From contig SHXT01000007.1 in NCBI GenBank assembly GCA_009693175.1, positions 1 through 63,981 of the forward strand: a DNA stretch of 63,981 nucleotides, read 5' to 3'. Numbering within the stretch: position 1 is the stretch's first letter; each line of letters starts with the position of its first letter. The stretch is from Candidatus Methylopumilus sp. (GTDB lineage: Bacteria; Pseudomonadota; Gammaproteobacteria; Burkholderiales; Methylophilaceae). Positions 10,600-19,470 of this stretch are shown in pieces. The notes under the pieces were generated by a model, which did not search any database, was not told the DNA's origin, and was given only the letters and a program-made list of their open reading frames with translations. A program made the position numbers and the translations under genes.

Positions 10600-13367
10600 C
10601 TGAAGAAAATAAATATAAATTAAATTTACCTGTTACACCATTTCCTATGCGTGGTGATCTTGCAAAGCGTGAGCCTGTTTGGGTTAAGCGTTGGCAAGAT
10701 TCAAAGTTGTATCAAAAAATTAGACAAAAAAGAAAAGGCGCTAAAAAATTTATTTTGCATGATGGTCCACCATACGCTAATGGAGACATCCATATTGGAC
10801 ATGCTGTTAATAAAATTTTAAAAGATATTATTGTTAAATCGAAAACTTTATCAGGCTTTGATGCACCTTATGTACCTGGCTGGGATTGTCATGGACTTCC
10901 TATTGAGCTTGCTGTTGAAAAACTTCACGGTAAAGATATTGACGCCAAAAAATTTAGAGAGCTTTGTCGAGAATACGCTGCAACACAAGTTGAAAAACAA
11001 AAAAATGATTTTATTCGTTTAGGAGTATTGGCTGACTGGGATAGTAACTATCTTACGATGAATTTTCAAACTGAAGCCGATATCATGCGCGCACTCGGTG
11101 ATATTCATAAGCATGGCTATCTTTATCAAGGTAGCAAACCTGTTCATTGGTGTGTAGATTGTGGCTCAGCTTTAGCTGAAGCTGAAGTTGAATATGAAGA
11201 TAAAACTTCACCTACGATTGATGTTGGCTTTAGAGTAAGCGACATTGATGAACTTAAAAATATTTTTAATATCAAAGAAGTGCAGAATGCTTTTGCGATT
11301 ATTTGGACAACAACACCATGGACACTTCCCGCAAATCAAGCAGTATGTGTTCGTCCTGATTTAACTTATGGCTTATACAGTACAAGCAAAGGATATCTCA
11401 TTCTTGCTGAAGAGCTTGCCAAAAAAAATCTTACACAATATGGTTTAGAAGCATCTAATAAATTAGCCTCATGTAAAGGTTTGGCACTTGAACATTTGAA
11501 ACTTAATCACCCTTTGTATAAAAAAAATATATCAATTATATGTGGTGATCATGTAACTATAGAAGCAGGTACCGGTTTGGTTCATACAGCACCCGCCCAC
11601 GGCTTAGAAGATTATGCAGTAGGTATGCGATATAACTTACCTGTAGATAATCCTGTGAATGAAGAAGGTAAATTCTATTCTTTTGTAGAGTACTTTTCAG
11701 GAATGAGCATTTGGGATGCCAATGCAAAAATTATTGAAATATTGGATGCAAATAAATGTTTGTTTAAGTCGAAAAAATTATCACATAGCTACCCACATTG
11801 CTGGCGTCACAAGACGCCTGTTATTTTTAGAGCGACACGTCAATGGTTTATAGGTATGAATCAAGAAAATAATAAACAGACATTACGCGACAAAGCAAAT
11901 GATGCAGTAAGTCATACCATTTTTTATCCAGAGTGGGGCAAGGCTCGCCTAGAGGCTATGATTAAAAATCGCCCTGATTGGTGTGTATCTCGTCAAAGAA
12001 ATTGGGGTGTTCCCATGCCTTTTTTTGTACACAAAGAGACCTACGAGCTGCATCCACGTACAAATGAATTTACTGAGACGATAGCTAAAGAAGTTGAAAA
12101 GTCAGGTATCGAAGCTTGGTTTAATTTAGATCCAAAATCATTGCTTGGTGAAGATGCAAAGCAATATAAAAAAATCAGTGACACATTAGATGTATGGTTT
12201 GATTCTGGAACCACACACGCTTCAGTGTTAAAAAAACGTGAAGATTTATCTTTTCCTGCAGATCTTTATTTGGAAGGTTCAGATCAGCATCGAGGCTGGT
12301 TTCAATCTAGCTTATTAACCGGTTGCGCTATCGATGGCAGAGCACCTTACGATTCTCTTCTTACTCATGGTTTTGTTGTAGATGGCGGCGGGCATAAGAT
12401 GAGTAAATCAAAGGGAAATGTTGTCGCCCCTCAAAAAGTTATGGATCAATATGGAGCTGATATTTTAAGGCTCTGGGTAGCTTCTACCGATTATTCTGGC
12501 GAACTTACTATTTCAGATGAAATTTTAAAACGAGTTGCAGAAGGGTATCGACGTATTCGAAATACTTTACGCTTTCTATTAGCAAACCTTGGTGATTTCG
12601 ATGCAAAGAAAGATTTATTGCCTGTTAAAGAATGGTTGTCGATTGATCGTTTCGCATTACATTTAACACACCAACTTCAAGATAAAGTGAAAAAGGACTA
12701 TGCATCTTATGAGTTTCATTTATGTATACAAAAGTTTGTAAGTTTTTGTTCTGAAGACTTGGGTGGATTTTATCTCGATGTTTTAAAAGATCGCCTCTAT
12801 ACGTTAAGTGAAAATTCAAAGGCACGAAGAGCTGCACAAAGCGCAATTTTTCATATTACACATTCTTTAATGAGACTTATGGCTCCAGTATTAAGCTTCA
12901 CTTCCGATGAGATTTGGAAAATTTTAATGCCTGATAGCGATGACTTTATTTTTATGGATCAATGGTACGACATCCCGTCTCACGGTTTAAATGCTCGCGA
13001 TCTTTTAGCATGGGAACACATTATTCATGTGCGCGCTATTGCAAATAAGAAAATTGAAGAACTTAGGGGAAAGGGGCTTGTAGGTTCTTCACTTCAGGCT
13101 GAAATAGATATCTACGCCTCGGGGGATATTTACCAATCACTTTCTATGGTTAATGAAGACCTTAAGTTTGCGATGATTACATCACGTGCAAAACTTCATG
13201 AAAGACAAGGTGATTTGCATATTGATGTATATGCAAGTAAGCATAAAAAATGTGATCGCTGTTGGCATTATCGAGAGGAAGTTAGAATGCAAAAGGAGCA
13301 TCCTACTATTTGTAATCGATGTACGAGTAATCTATTTGAACACGGTGAATTACGATCTTATGCGTAA
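10596..13367 (+). CDS. ileS: Isoleucyl-tRNA synthetase
   Basis: A 923-residue class I synthetase (E. coli 938). HIGH lies at 66-69 and KMSKS near 601-605, with the CP1 editing domain between. A C-terminal zinc site, CDRCWHYR followed by CNRC, is present. It charges tRNA-Ile in the cytoplasm. Translation is coupled to ribF through ATGA and to lspA through an 8-base overlap, the conserved ribF-ileS-lspA order. Confidence 0.98.
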   Translation: MTEENKYKLNLPVTPFPMRGDLAKREPVWVKRWQDSKLYQKIRQKRKGAKKFILHDGPPYANGDIHIGHAVNKILKDIIVKSKTLSGFDAPYVPGWDCHGLPIELAVEKLHGKDIDAKKFRELCREYAATQVEKQKNDFIRLGVLADWDSNYLTMNFQTEADIMRALGDIHKHGYLYQGSKPVHWCVDCGSALAEAEVEYEDKTSPTIDVGFRVSDIDELKNIFNIKEVQNAFAIIWTTTPWTLPANQAVCVRPDLTYGLYSTSKGYLILAEELAKKNLTQYGLEASNKLASCKGLALEHLKLNHPLYKKNISIICGDHVTIEAGTGLVHTAPAHGLEDYAVGMRYNLPVDNPVNEEGKFYSFVEYFSGMSIWDANAKIIEILDANKCLFKSKKLSHSYPHCWRHKTPVIFRATRQWFIGMNQENNKQTLRDKANDAVSHTIFYPEWGKARLEAMIKNRPDWCVSRQRNWGVPMPFFVHKETYELHPRTNEFTETIAKEVEKSGIEAWFNLDPKSLLGEDAKQYKKISDTLDVWFDSGTTHASVLKKREDLSFPADLYLEGSDQHRGWFQSSLLTGCAIDGRAPYDSLLTHGFVVDGGGHKMSKSKGNVVAPQKVMDQYGADILRLWVASTDYSGELTISDEILKRVAEGYRRIRNTLRFLLANLGDFDAKKDLLPVKEWLSIDRFALHLTHQLQDKVKKDYASYEFHLCIQKFVSFCSEDLGGFYLDVLKDRLYTLSENSKARRAAQSAIFHITHSLMRLMAPVLSFTSDEIWKILMPDSDDFIFMDQWYDIPSHGLNARDLLAWEHIIHVRAIANKKIEELRGKGLVGSSLQAEIDIYASGDIYQSLSMVNEDLKFAMITSRAKLHERQGDLHIDVYASKHKKCDRCWHYREEVRMQKEHPTICNRCTSNLFEHGELRSYA

Positions 13368-13827
13368 GTACTTTTTGATTGCATTATCAATTGTCTTTTT
13401 AGATTTTTTATCTAAACAATGGATATTTGATCATATGGAATTAGGTGCGGCTATTATCATTAATTCATTTTTTAATATTGTACATTTTCAAAATACTGGG
13501 GCTGCATTTAGTTTTTTAAGTCATGAATCTGGTTGGCAGAGATATTTTTTTATAGGGATTTCATTATTAGCCATTTTTATTATTATTCGTTTAATTAATC
13601 AGCGACTAAATCAACCTTTTTTATGTTTAGCATTTTCATTGATTCTTGGCGGTGCTATGGGTAATTTATTAGATAGAAGCTATTATGGTTTTGTGATTGA
13701 TTTTATTTACGTACATTACGATGAATATTATTGGCCAGCCTTCAATTTGGCTGATAGCTTTATTTCGTTAGGTGTTGCTTTAGTTTTTTATGATGCATTC
13801 AAATATAAAAAACCTTTGTTAGGGTAA
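13360..13827 (+). CDS. lspA: Lipoprotein signal peptidase (signal peptidase II)
   Basis: A 155-residue inner-membrane aspartyl protease with four hydrophobic segments. Catalytic residues are Asp114 in FVIDF and Asp132 in [14 protein letters not shown] (45-52) and GNLLDR (101-106) are conserved. It cleaves prolipoproteins before the lipid-modified cysteine, including LptE and the beta-propeller lipoprotein encoded here. The reading frame is open from 13186, but the ATG at 13360, overlapping the ileS end, gives the normal length and N-terminus. Confidence 0.95.
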   Translation: MRKYFLIALSIVFLDFLSKQWIFDHMELGAAIIINSFFNIVHFQNTGAAFSFLSHESGWQRYFFIGISLLAIFIIIRLINQRLNQPFLCLAFSLILGGAMGNLLDRSYYGFVIDFIYVHYDEYYWPAFNLADSFISLGVALVFYDAFKYKKPLLG

Positions 13828-13829
13828 TT

Positions 13830-14468
13830 ATGCCTGACTGGAAAAAACTTATAGAAGGTAAAATAGCACTCGCTAAAAAAGGAATGAAGCGAAGTGAATC
13901 AAATACGAAAGATCGAATTCCAGCAGGACAAACTTTAACGACTAAATTTCCTATTTTAGATTTAGGCATTCGCCCAGAAATTGATGAAACAAATTGGACG
14001 CTTAAAGTTTTTGGTCTTGTTGAAAAAGAAATTGTACTGGATTGGAAAGCTTTATTAGACCTTCCTCAGACAAAAGATGTTTCCGACTTTCACTGTGTGA
14101 CTTGCTGGTCTATGTTAGACGTGCCTTGGGAAGGTGTTCTAGCAAGAGATATTTTAAGTTTGGCCAAGCCGCTAGAAAAAGCACGCTATGTCACACTTCA
14201 TAGTTACGATGATTACACCACAAATATACCATTAGAGATTATGTTAGATGATGATGTGATCGTAGCACATCATGTTTTTAATAAACCTTTAGAAAATGAA
14301 CATGGTGGGCCAGTGAGATTAGTAGTCCCTAAGCGTTATGCTTGGAAAAGTGCTAAGTGGTTAAAAGCGATTGAGCTTCATACCGAAGACAGGCCAGGGT
14401 TTTGGGAGGTACGTGGTTATCATAATGATGCTGATCCTTGGCTCGAAGAAAGATTTTCGGATGATTAA
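13830..14468 (+). CDS. Sulfite oxidase-like molybdopterin-dependent oxidoreductase
   Basis: A 212-residue protein of the sulfite oxidase/MsrP molybdopterin-binding fold. FHCVTCWS contains Cys89, in the position of the molybdenum-ligating cysteine, with an extra Cys92. GGPVRLVVPKRYAWKSAKW and GYHNDADPW are further family landmarks. No Tat or Sec signal is visible, so this is the compact cytoplasmic-type member rather than periplasmic MsrP, and no MsrQ-like membrane partner is adjacent. It begins two bases after lspA. The substrate is unknown. Its stop codon is immediately followed, in the same frame, by a clpB fragment. Confidence 0.85.
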   Translation: MPDWKKLIEGKIALAKKGMKRSESNTKDRIPAGQTLTTKFPILDLGIRPEIDETNWTLKVFGLVEKEIVLDWKALLDLPQTKDVSDFHCVTCWSMLDVPWEGVLARDILSLAKPLEKARYVTLHSYDDYTTNIPLEIMLDDDVIVAHHVFNKPLENEHGGPVRLVVPKRYAWKSAKWLKAIELHTEDRPGFWEVRGYHNDADPWLEERFSDD

Positions 14469-14843
14469 CAAGTGATTAAGCTTGCCGTGATGGGAGAAGT
14501 TAAAAATTATTTTCGTCCAGAGTTTATTAATCGTATAGATGAAGTCGTTGTATTCCATGCATTAGCTGATGATCATGAGAAATCGATTGCATCAATACAA
14601 TTGCAAAATTTAAAAGATCGTTTAGCTCAACTTGAAATGAAAGTTGAAATTACAGAGGCTGCACTTAATGAGATTTCTAAAGAAGGATTTGATCCTGTGA
14701 ATGTTGCAAGACTTTTAAAGAGAGCAATCCAGTCTGAAATTGCAAATCTTCTTGTTAAATAAATTTTAGCGGGGTATTTTATGGCAAAAGATACAATTAA
14801 GATTGATAGTGTTTCAGGTAAACTTAAATTTACTAAAATTTAG
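14469..14843 (+). pseudogene. clpB: C-terminal remnant of the ClpB disaggregase gene
   Basis: The frame reads as the end of ClpB: FRPEFINRIDEVVVFH, then the D2 small domain to NLLVK. An in-frame TAA (14760-14762) interrupts it, after which the ClpB-like tail ILAGYFMAKDTIKIDS continues to a TAG ending at 14843. The first roughly 750 residues are absent; the fragment begins directly after the stop of the molybdoenzyme gene. The sensor-2 region reads DPVNVARLLKR instead of the usual DPxYGARPLKR, so constraint has been lost. A GTG-initiated 96-codon ORF at 14472-14762 exists, but I regard it as non-functional. Confidence 0.88.
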
Positions 14844-14858
14844 AATTAATCATGCTCT

Positions 14859-15278
14859 ATGAAACAATCTAGTAAATTATTGGCGATCCAAACATCGGGT
14901 CGCCATTTTTATGATATAACAAATCAAATCACTGATTGGGTTAATCAATCAGGCTTTAAAGAAGGGTTACTTACCTTATATGTTCAACATACATCAGCTA
15001 GTCTTTTAATTAATGAAAATTATGATCCTGATGTATTAGTTGATTTGGAAAGTTTTTTTGAGCGCTTAGTACCTGATGGTGACTCTCTTTTTATTCATAC
15101 TGCTGAAGGTAAAGATGATATGCCAGCACATATTAGAAGTGCGTTAACACAAACAAGCATTTCGATACCTATTTATCAAGGTAAAGTAGCATTAGGACAG
15201 TGGCAAGGTATTTTTTTATATGAACATCGTTATCAATCACATCAGCGTCGAGTGCTGATGCATGTGATAGGTGAATAA
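14859..15278 (+). CDS. yjbQ: YjbQ family protein (UPF0047)
   Basis: A 139-residue protein, the size of E. coli YjbQ (138). Family features include LYVQHTSASLLINEN, the DMPAHIRSAL segment and the GTWQGIFLYEHR-like motif near the C-terminus (here GQWQGIFLYEHR). Members have a compact trimeric fold with a metal-binding histidine cluster; a weak thiamine-phosphate synthase activity has been reported, but the cellular role is unsettled. It ends one base before the convergent EnvC-like gene. Confidence 0.88.
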   Translation: MKQSSKLLAIQTSGRHFYDITNQITDWVNQSGFKEGLLTLYVQHTSASLLINENYDPDVLVDLESFFERLVPDGDSLFIHTAEGKDDMPAHIRSALTQTSISIPIYQGKVALGQWQGIFLYEHRYQSHQRRVLMHVIGE

Positions 15279-15279
15279 T

Positions 15280-16509
15280 TTATTTGATCGAAGTCCAAGC
15301 TAATGGATCAAAAGGTTTGCTAAGCTTTCTGAGTTCAAAATAAAGTCCGTTAAATTCATTGCCACCTGTATTCCCGACCAAAGCAATCACATCTCCTCCT
15401 CGCACAATTTCTCCAGTCTTTTTGATTGTCGATTGATTGTTGCCATAAAGGCTCATATAGCCATCACCGTGATCCACAATAATAAGATTTCCAAAGCCAC
15501 GTAACCAATCAGCAAAAACGACACGGCCTGTTGCAATAGATTTCACTTCATTCCCTTCATTTGATTTAATAAATAAACCCTTCCACGAGAGACCAGTATC
15601 TTCTCGGGGAGAGCCAAATCGATTAATCACATCGCCTTTAACAGGCAAGCTTAATTTTCCTCGTAATGTTTCAAATTTTTCACCTGCAAAAGTTTCTGTC
15701 GGTAATGTTTCATTTCTAACTACAGGCGCTCTTGCAGATGTTTTATCTTCTTTTCTTGAAGGTATAGGTGCTGAAGGTATTTTTGATAAACGATCTACAA
15801 GGTTAGTCAATCTTTTTTCGTCACGAGTTAATTTTTGAATTTCATTTCTTTGGGAGTTTATTTTTGAAGATAAGCTTACCAGTAATTTTGCACGTGATTT
15901 TTTTTGTGATTTAAGTTCTGCGCGCTTCACTTCTTCTTTTTGTTTAAGCGTTGCAATCTCTTTTAATTTTTGAGAAGTTTCAAGACTGAAAGCTTCAATC
16001 TTTTTAAGATTACTTTGCATTTGGTAGATATTCTTGGCTCGTGCTTTTGCAACGTAAGAGTAATATTGAATATTTCTTGCGACAACACTTGGATTTTCAG
16101 ATTGAATGATCATTTGTAAATAACCAGGTTCGCCATGGAGATATTGTTGATAAATTTGTTGGCCCAACATTTTTCTTTGAGTATCAACTTGAGATTCAAC
16201 GCTGTCAGATAGATTTTTTAACTCTTGTAACTTAGTATAGTTTTTCTTTTGTTGTATAGAAATCTCATAAAGTGATCGATTAGTGTCGCTAATAAGCTTT
16301 TCACTTTTTTTTAATGTGTCTGTTACATCTTCATGCGTCTTTTGAGTACCACTTAATTCTTTTTTAAGCTGGTCAATTTTTTCATGAACAGCATTTAAAT
16401 TTTCTTTGGCAGAATCTATTTTAGTGATGGCATAAGTTATATGGGATAAAAAAATAAACCATAATAAAAACCATTGAATGATACGTAAGATATTGCGTTC
16501 GTTAATCAT
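15280..16509 (-). CDS. envC: EnvC-like murein hydrolase activator (degenerate M23/LytM domain)
   Basis: A 409-residue protein with an N-terminal hydrophobic export signal (about residues 8-28), a long coiled coil (about 30-245) and a C-terminal LytM/M23 fold (about 285-405). Active M23 peptidases use an HxxxD and an HxH zinc site; here the equivalents read WKGLFIKS, SLYGNN and LYFELR, so zinc ligands are missing. This is typical of EnvC, which activates amidases at the septum rather than cutting wall itself. It overlaps the gpmI stop by eight bases. Confidence 0.87.
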   Translation of the reverse strand: MINERNILRIIQWFLLWFIFLSHITYAITKIDSAKENLNAVHEKIDQLKKELSGTQKTHEDVTDTLKKSEKLISDTNRSLYEISIQQKKNYTKLQELKNLSDSVESQVDTQRKMLGQQIYQQYLHGEPGYLQMIIQSENPSVVARNIQYYSYVAKARAKNIYQMQSNLKKIEAFSLETSQKLKEIATLKQKEEVKRAELKSQKKSRAKLLVSLSSKINSQRNEIQKLTRDEKRLTNLVDRLSKIPSAPIPSRKEDKTSARAPVVRNETLPTETFAGEKFETLRGKLSLPVKGDVINRFGSPREDTGLSWKGLFIKSNEGNEVKSIATGRVVFADWLRGFGNLIIVDHGDGYMSLYGNNQSTIKKTGEIVRGGDVIALVGNTGGNEFNGLYFELRKLSKPFDPLAWTSIK

Positions 16510-18043
16510 TCAATTGAATAAGGTTTTGTCCTGTCATCTCGCTAGGTTGTTCTTCACCCATGAGATGTAAAAGGGTTGGTACGATATCACAGAGTCTTCC
16601 ATTAGGCTTAATGTGAGCTTTTCTACCCACATAAAGAAAAGGTACAACATTAGTCGTATGTTGTGTATGTGCTTGTTTATTTTTGTAGTCTTTCATAGTT
16701 TCTGCATTACCATGATCAGCTGTAATAATCACTTCACCTCCAATAGACTCCATAGCGTTCACTACTTGACCAATACATTGGTCAAGCGCTTCCATAGCTT
16801 TAATCGCTGCACCAAGATCTCCTGTATGACCAACCATATCAGCATTTGCAAAATTACAAATAATTGCTTGATATTTTTTGCTATGAATGGCTTGGGTTAA
16901 TTTTTCTGCGACTTCAAATGCGCTCATTTCTGGTTTTAGATCATAGGTGGCAACTTGGGGGGAAGGAATTAATATACGATCTTCACCTTCGTATACATTT
17001 TCATTGCCGCCATTAAAAAAAAACGTTACATGCGGATATTTTTCTGTTTCTGCAATGCGCAATTGTTTTAATCCCAATTTAGAAATATATTCACCAAAAG
17101 AGTTTTTAATTGATACATATTTAAAAATAGCACATGATTTTTTGTCATTTTGATCGTACTGTGTCAAGGTAAAGTAGTCAGTAATATTAATTTTCTTTTT
17201 GCGAGTAAAGTGACTGAAGTTATCTTGTAAAAGTGCCTCTGTGATTTGTCGTGCACGATCTGATCGGTAATTCATAAAGACCACTGTATCGCCATCTTTT
17301 ATGGTGGTAGCCTTTTTATCAGAATCATGAATAGATGTAGGCTTCATAAATTCGTCGGTTTCTTCTTTTTTGTAAGCTTCATGAATTGCATTTGAGGCAT
17401 TTGTGGCATGAATAGAAGATCCTGAGGTAAGCATATCGTAGACCATTTCAATACGTGGCCAGCGTTTATCTCGATCCATGGCGTAATAACGACCCGATAT
17501 CGAGGCTATTTGACCGATCCCTATACTCTTTAAATGTGATTCAAGTTGTTCAATATAGAAAAGTGCACTTTTAGGAGGGGTGTCGCGACCGTCTAAAAAA
17601 GGATGGATATAAACATCTTGAAGCTCACAATGCTTTGCTAATTTTAACATTGCATAAAAATGATCAATATGGCTATGAACGCCTCCATCGGAAAGAAGAC
17701 CTAAAAGGTGTAATGCTTTTCCATTTTCTTTTAGTTTTTTAAATGCATTAATTAATGTAGTATTTTTAAAAAACTCACCTGTGGTGATACTCGAATTGAT
17801 TCTTTCAAGATCTTGATGCACAACACGACCTGCACCTATATTTAGATGGCCCACTTCTGAATTGCCCATTTGCCCCTTAGGAAGACCTACAAATTCTTCA
17901 GAAGCATTAATAAAGCTATGTGCATATTTATCCCATAAGTTATTCCAGTGAGGCATTTTAGCTTGTGCAATGGCATTATGGTCTTCATCGTCTCGATGAC
18001 CAAAGCCATCTAGGATGATAAGAAGGACAGGTTTTTTTAACAT
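16502..18043 (-). CDS. gpmI: 2,3-bisphosphoglycerate-independent phosphoglycerate mutase
   Basis: A 513-residue manganese-dependent mutase (E. coli GpmI 514) interconverting 3- and 2-phosphoglycerate. LLIILDGFGHR at the start and GQMGNSEVGHLNIGAGR, containing the phosphoserine nucleophile, are diagnostic; ADHGNAE supplies metal ligands near the end. The frame is open to 18106, but the ATG at 18043 (MLKKPVLLI) matches the family N-terminus; an ATG at 18055 is possible. It is co-transcribed with the EnvC-like gene and faces away from the glutaredoxin gene. Confidence 0.96.
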   Translation of the reverse strand: MLKKPVLLIILDGFGHRDDEDHNAIAQAKMPHWNNLWDKYAHSFINASEEFVGLPKGQMGNSEVGHLNIGAGRVVHQDLERINSSITTGEFFKNTTLINAFKKLKENGKALHLLGLLSDGGVHSHIDHFYAMLKLAKHCELQDVYIHPFLDGRDTPPKSALFYIEQLESHLKSIGIGQIASISGRYYAMDRDKRWPRIEMVYDMLTSGSSIHATNASNAIHEAYKKEETDEFMKPTSIHDSDKKATTIKDGDTVVFMNYRSDRARQITEALLQDNFSHFTRKKKINITDYFTLTQYDQNDKKSCAIFKYVSIKNSFGEYISKLGLKQLRIAETEKYPHVTFFFNGGNENVYEGEDRILIPSPQVATYDLKPEMSAFEVAEKLTQAIHSKKYQAIICNFANADMVGHTGDLGAAIKAMEALDQCIGQVVNAMESIGGEVIITADHGNAETMKDYKNKQAHTQHTTNVVPFLYVGRKAHIKPNGRLCDIVPTLLHLMGEEQPSEMTGQNLIQLND

Positions 18044-18054
18044 AGTAGAAGGCA

Positions 18055-18108
18055 TGTGTGTGTGACTAAAGATTAATGAATTATAATGCTTGTCATTAAA
18101 ATACACAC
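18055..18108. promoter_or_regulatory. Symmetric promoter region between gpmI and grxC
   Basis: ATTATAAT at 18080-18087 is its own reverse complement and so gives a perfect TATAAT on both strands. Exactly 17 bases beyond it on each side are TGTGTG (18059-18064) and ACACAC (18103-18108), occupying both -35 positions, part of a flanking TG/AC inverted repeat. The -35 hexamers are poor matches to TTGACA. The layout suggests one bidirectional promoter serving gpmI (minus) and grxC (plus). Confidence 0.5.
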
Positions 18109-18137
18109 TCTCAAACTTTCATTAAAATTAGCGCACT

Positions 18138-18398
18138 ATGAAACCTATTAAGATGTATACCAGTGCTTATTGCTCTTATTGCTCAAATGCAGAGAAACTT
18201 TTATCGAGTAAAGGTGTAAGTCATATTGAAAAAATACGTGTAGATGAAGACTTAAGTATTTTAAAAGAAATGATTGAAAAAACAGGACGTCGAACTGTGC
18301 CACAAATTTATATAGGTGATTATCATGTGGGCGGATTTGATGATTTAAGGGCGCTTGACTTAAAGGGTGAGCTTGATGATCTCCTTAAAATATCTTAA
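18138..18398 (+). CDS. grxC: Glutaredoxin 3
   Basis: An 86-residue thiol oxidoreductase (E. coli Grx3 83). The dithiol active site CSYC lies at Cys12-Cys15, with the cis-proline segment RTVPQIYIG and the GGFDDLRAL glutathione-binding end. It reduces protein disulfides with glutathione. It lies directly upstream of secB, the grxC-secB-gpsA cluster shared with E. coli. Confidence 0.94.
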   Translation: MKPIKMYTSAYCSYCSNAEKLLSSKGVSHIEKIRVDEDLSILKEMIEKTGRRTVPQIYIGDYHVGGFDDLRALDLKGELDDLLKIS

Positions 18399-18467
18399 AA
18401 GATTACTTTTTATTTTATTTAAATATTCTCGATAAAAAGATAGAATGCTCTATTCATTTAAATAACA

Positions 18468-18483
18468 GCATCCCTTTGGATGC
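18468..18483 (+). promoter_or_regulatory. Stem-loop in the secB leader
   Basis: GCATCC (18468-18473) and GGATGC (18478-18483) form a perfect 6-bp stem around the loop CTTT, ending 16 bases before the secB ATG at 18500. A possible -10 (TAGAAT, 18441-18446) lies upstream. The hairpin could influence secB translation; function is unproven. Confidence 0.4.
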
Positions 18484-18499
18484 ACGACTGGAAAATAAC

Positions 18500-19024
18500 A
18501 TGGCAGAAAAAAAGAAAGTGGTCTCTAAGTCAACTAAGACAAAAAAAAGCGTCAAAATCGATCCCCAAGCAAATGGAACTTCACAGCCTGGGTTCGCTAT
18601 TGAAAAACTTTTTCTTAAAGACGTTTCAGTTGAAGTGCCAAATTCCCCTGAAATATTTACACAGCGTGAAGCGCCTCAAATTGCTATTGAATTAGCTAAT
18701 TCAGCTAAGCCGCTTTCAGATGGCTATTTTGAAGTAGCGCTTAAGATAACTGTGACATCAAAGATTACAGATAAAACAGCTTTTTTAATTGAAGTGACTC
18801 AAGCAGGTATTTTTGCAGTACGTAATGTTCCTGATGAGAATCTTGAAATGCTTCTTGCCATCACATGCCCTAATATCTTATTTCCATATGCACGTGAAGC
18901 TATTTCAGATTTAGTGGTTAAGGCAGGTTTTGCACCAGTGCTTTTAAATCCAATTAATTTTGAAGCGCTTTATATGCAACAAAAGCAGGAAAAAGTAGGT
19001 AATGCGGTTGGCACAAAAAACTAA
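18500..19024 (+). CDS. secB: Protein-export chaperone SecB
   Basis: A 174-residue SecB, slightly longer than E. coli (155) because of a lysine-rich N-terminus. FAIEKLFLKDVSVEVPNSP opens the core domain, and CPNILFPYAREAISDLV is the most conserved family segment. SecB holds preproteins unfolded and passes them to SecA. I prefer ATG 18500 over the in-frame TTG at 18476, which lies in the leader hairpin. It overlaps the following SH3 gene by 23 bases. Confidence 0.96.
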   Translation: MAEKKKVVSKSTKTKKSVKIDPQANGTSQPGFAIEKLFLKDVSVEVPNSPEIFTQREAPQIAIELANSAKPLSDGYFEVALKITVTSKITDKTAFLIEVTQAGIFAVRNVPDENLEMLLAITCPNILFPYAREAISDLVVKAGFAPVLLNPINFEALYMQQKQEKVGNAVGTKN

Positions 19025-19466
19025 GTTTTTCTTACGTTATTTTTTTGTATGGATTGTGTGTGTAATGTCTCAATCCGCTTATGCTGAATTTCGATCTGTC
19101 ACTTCACCTAAAACAATCCTCTATGAAGCGCCTTCAGTTACAACTAAAAGAATTTTTTTAGTAGGTGAAGGTTATCCATTAGAAGTGATTGTCAATCTTG
19201 GAGAATGGTTAAAAGTAAGGGATCCTTTAGGTACTTTAAGTTGGGTAGAGTCTAAAAATCTACAATCTAAAAGAACTGTCATTGTTAAAGTTGATAAAGC
19301 TGATATCTATAAAGATCCTGAATCGAAATCACCTCTTGTTGCAAGCGTTGAAAAAGATGTTGTGATCGAATTAGCCGATCCTCTTATTTCGAATGGATGG
19401 ATTAAGGTACATTACCAACAAGATCTTGATGGGTACATTCAAACTTCTCAAGTATGGGGTATTTAA
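19002..19466 (+). CDS. Exported bacterial SH3-domain protein
   Basis: A 154-residue protein with a Sec-type signal peptide (about residues 8-28, ending SAYA) and two SH3-like repeats. The first reads YEAPSVTTKRIFLVGEGYPLEV with GEWLKVRDPLGTLSWV; the second has IYKDPESKSPLVASVEKDVVIEL with GWIKVHYQQDLDGYI. Such periplasmic SH3b domains are thought to bind peptidoglycan. It sits between secB and gpsA, overlapping secB and ending four bases before gpsA. Specific function is not known. Confidence 0.85.
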   Translation: MRLAQKTKFFLRYFFVWIVCVMSQSAYAEFRSVTSPKTILYEAPSVTTKRIFLVGEGYPLEVIVNLGEWLKVRDPLGTLSWVESKNLQSKRTVIVKVDKADIYKDPESKSPLVASVEKDVVIELADPLISNGWIKVHYQQDLDGYIQTSQVWGI

Positions 19467-19470
19467 TTAA

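Noticed and set aside
13186-13359. N-terminal extension of LspA within ileS
   Set aside because: The 58 extra residues are an out-of-frame reading of ileS and match nothing in the family.
14472-14762. A 96-codon GTG-initiated ORF as a real small gene
   Set aside because: It is the internal end of ClpB, with altered conserved residues and homology continuing past its stop; better read as a pseudogene.
14781-14843. A 20-codon ATG ORF as a small protein
   Set aside because: Its sequence continues the ClpB tail in the same frame after the premature stop.
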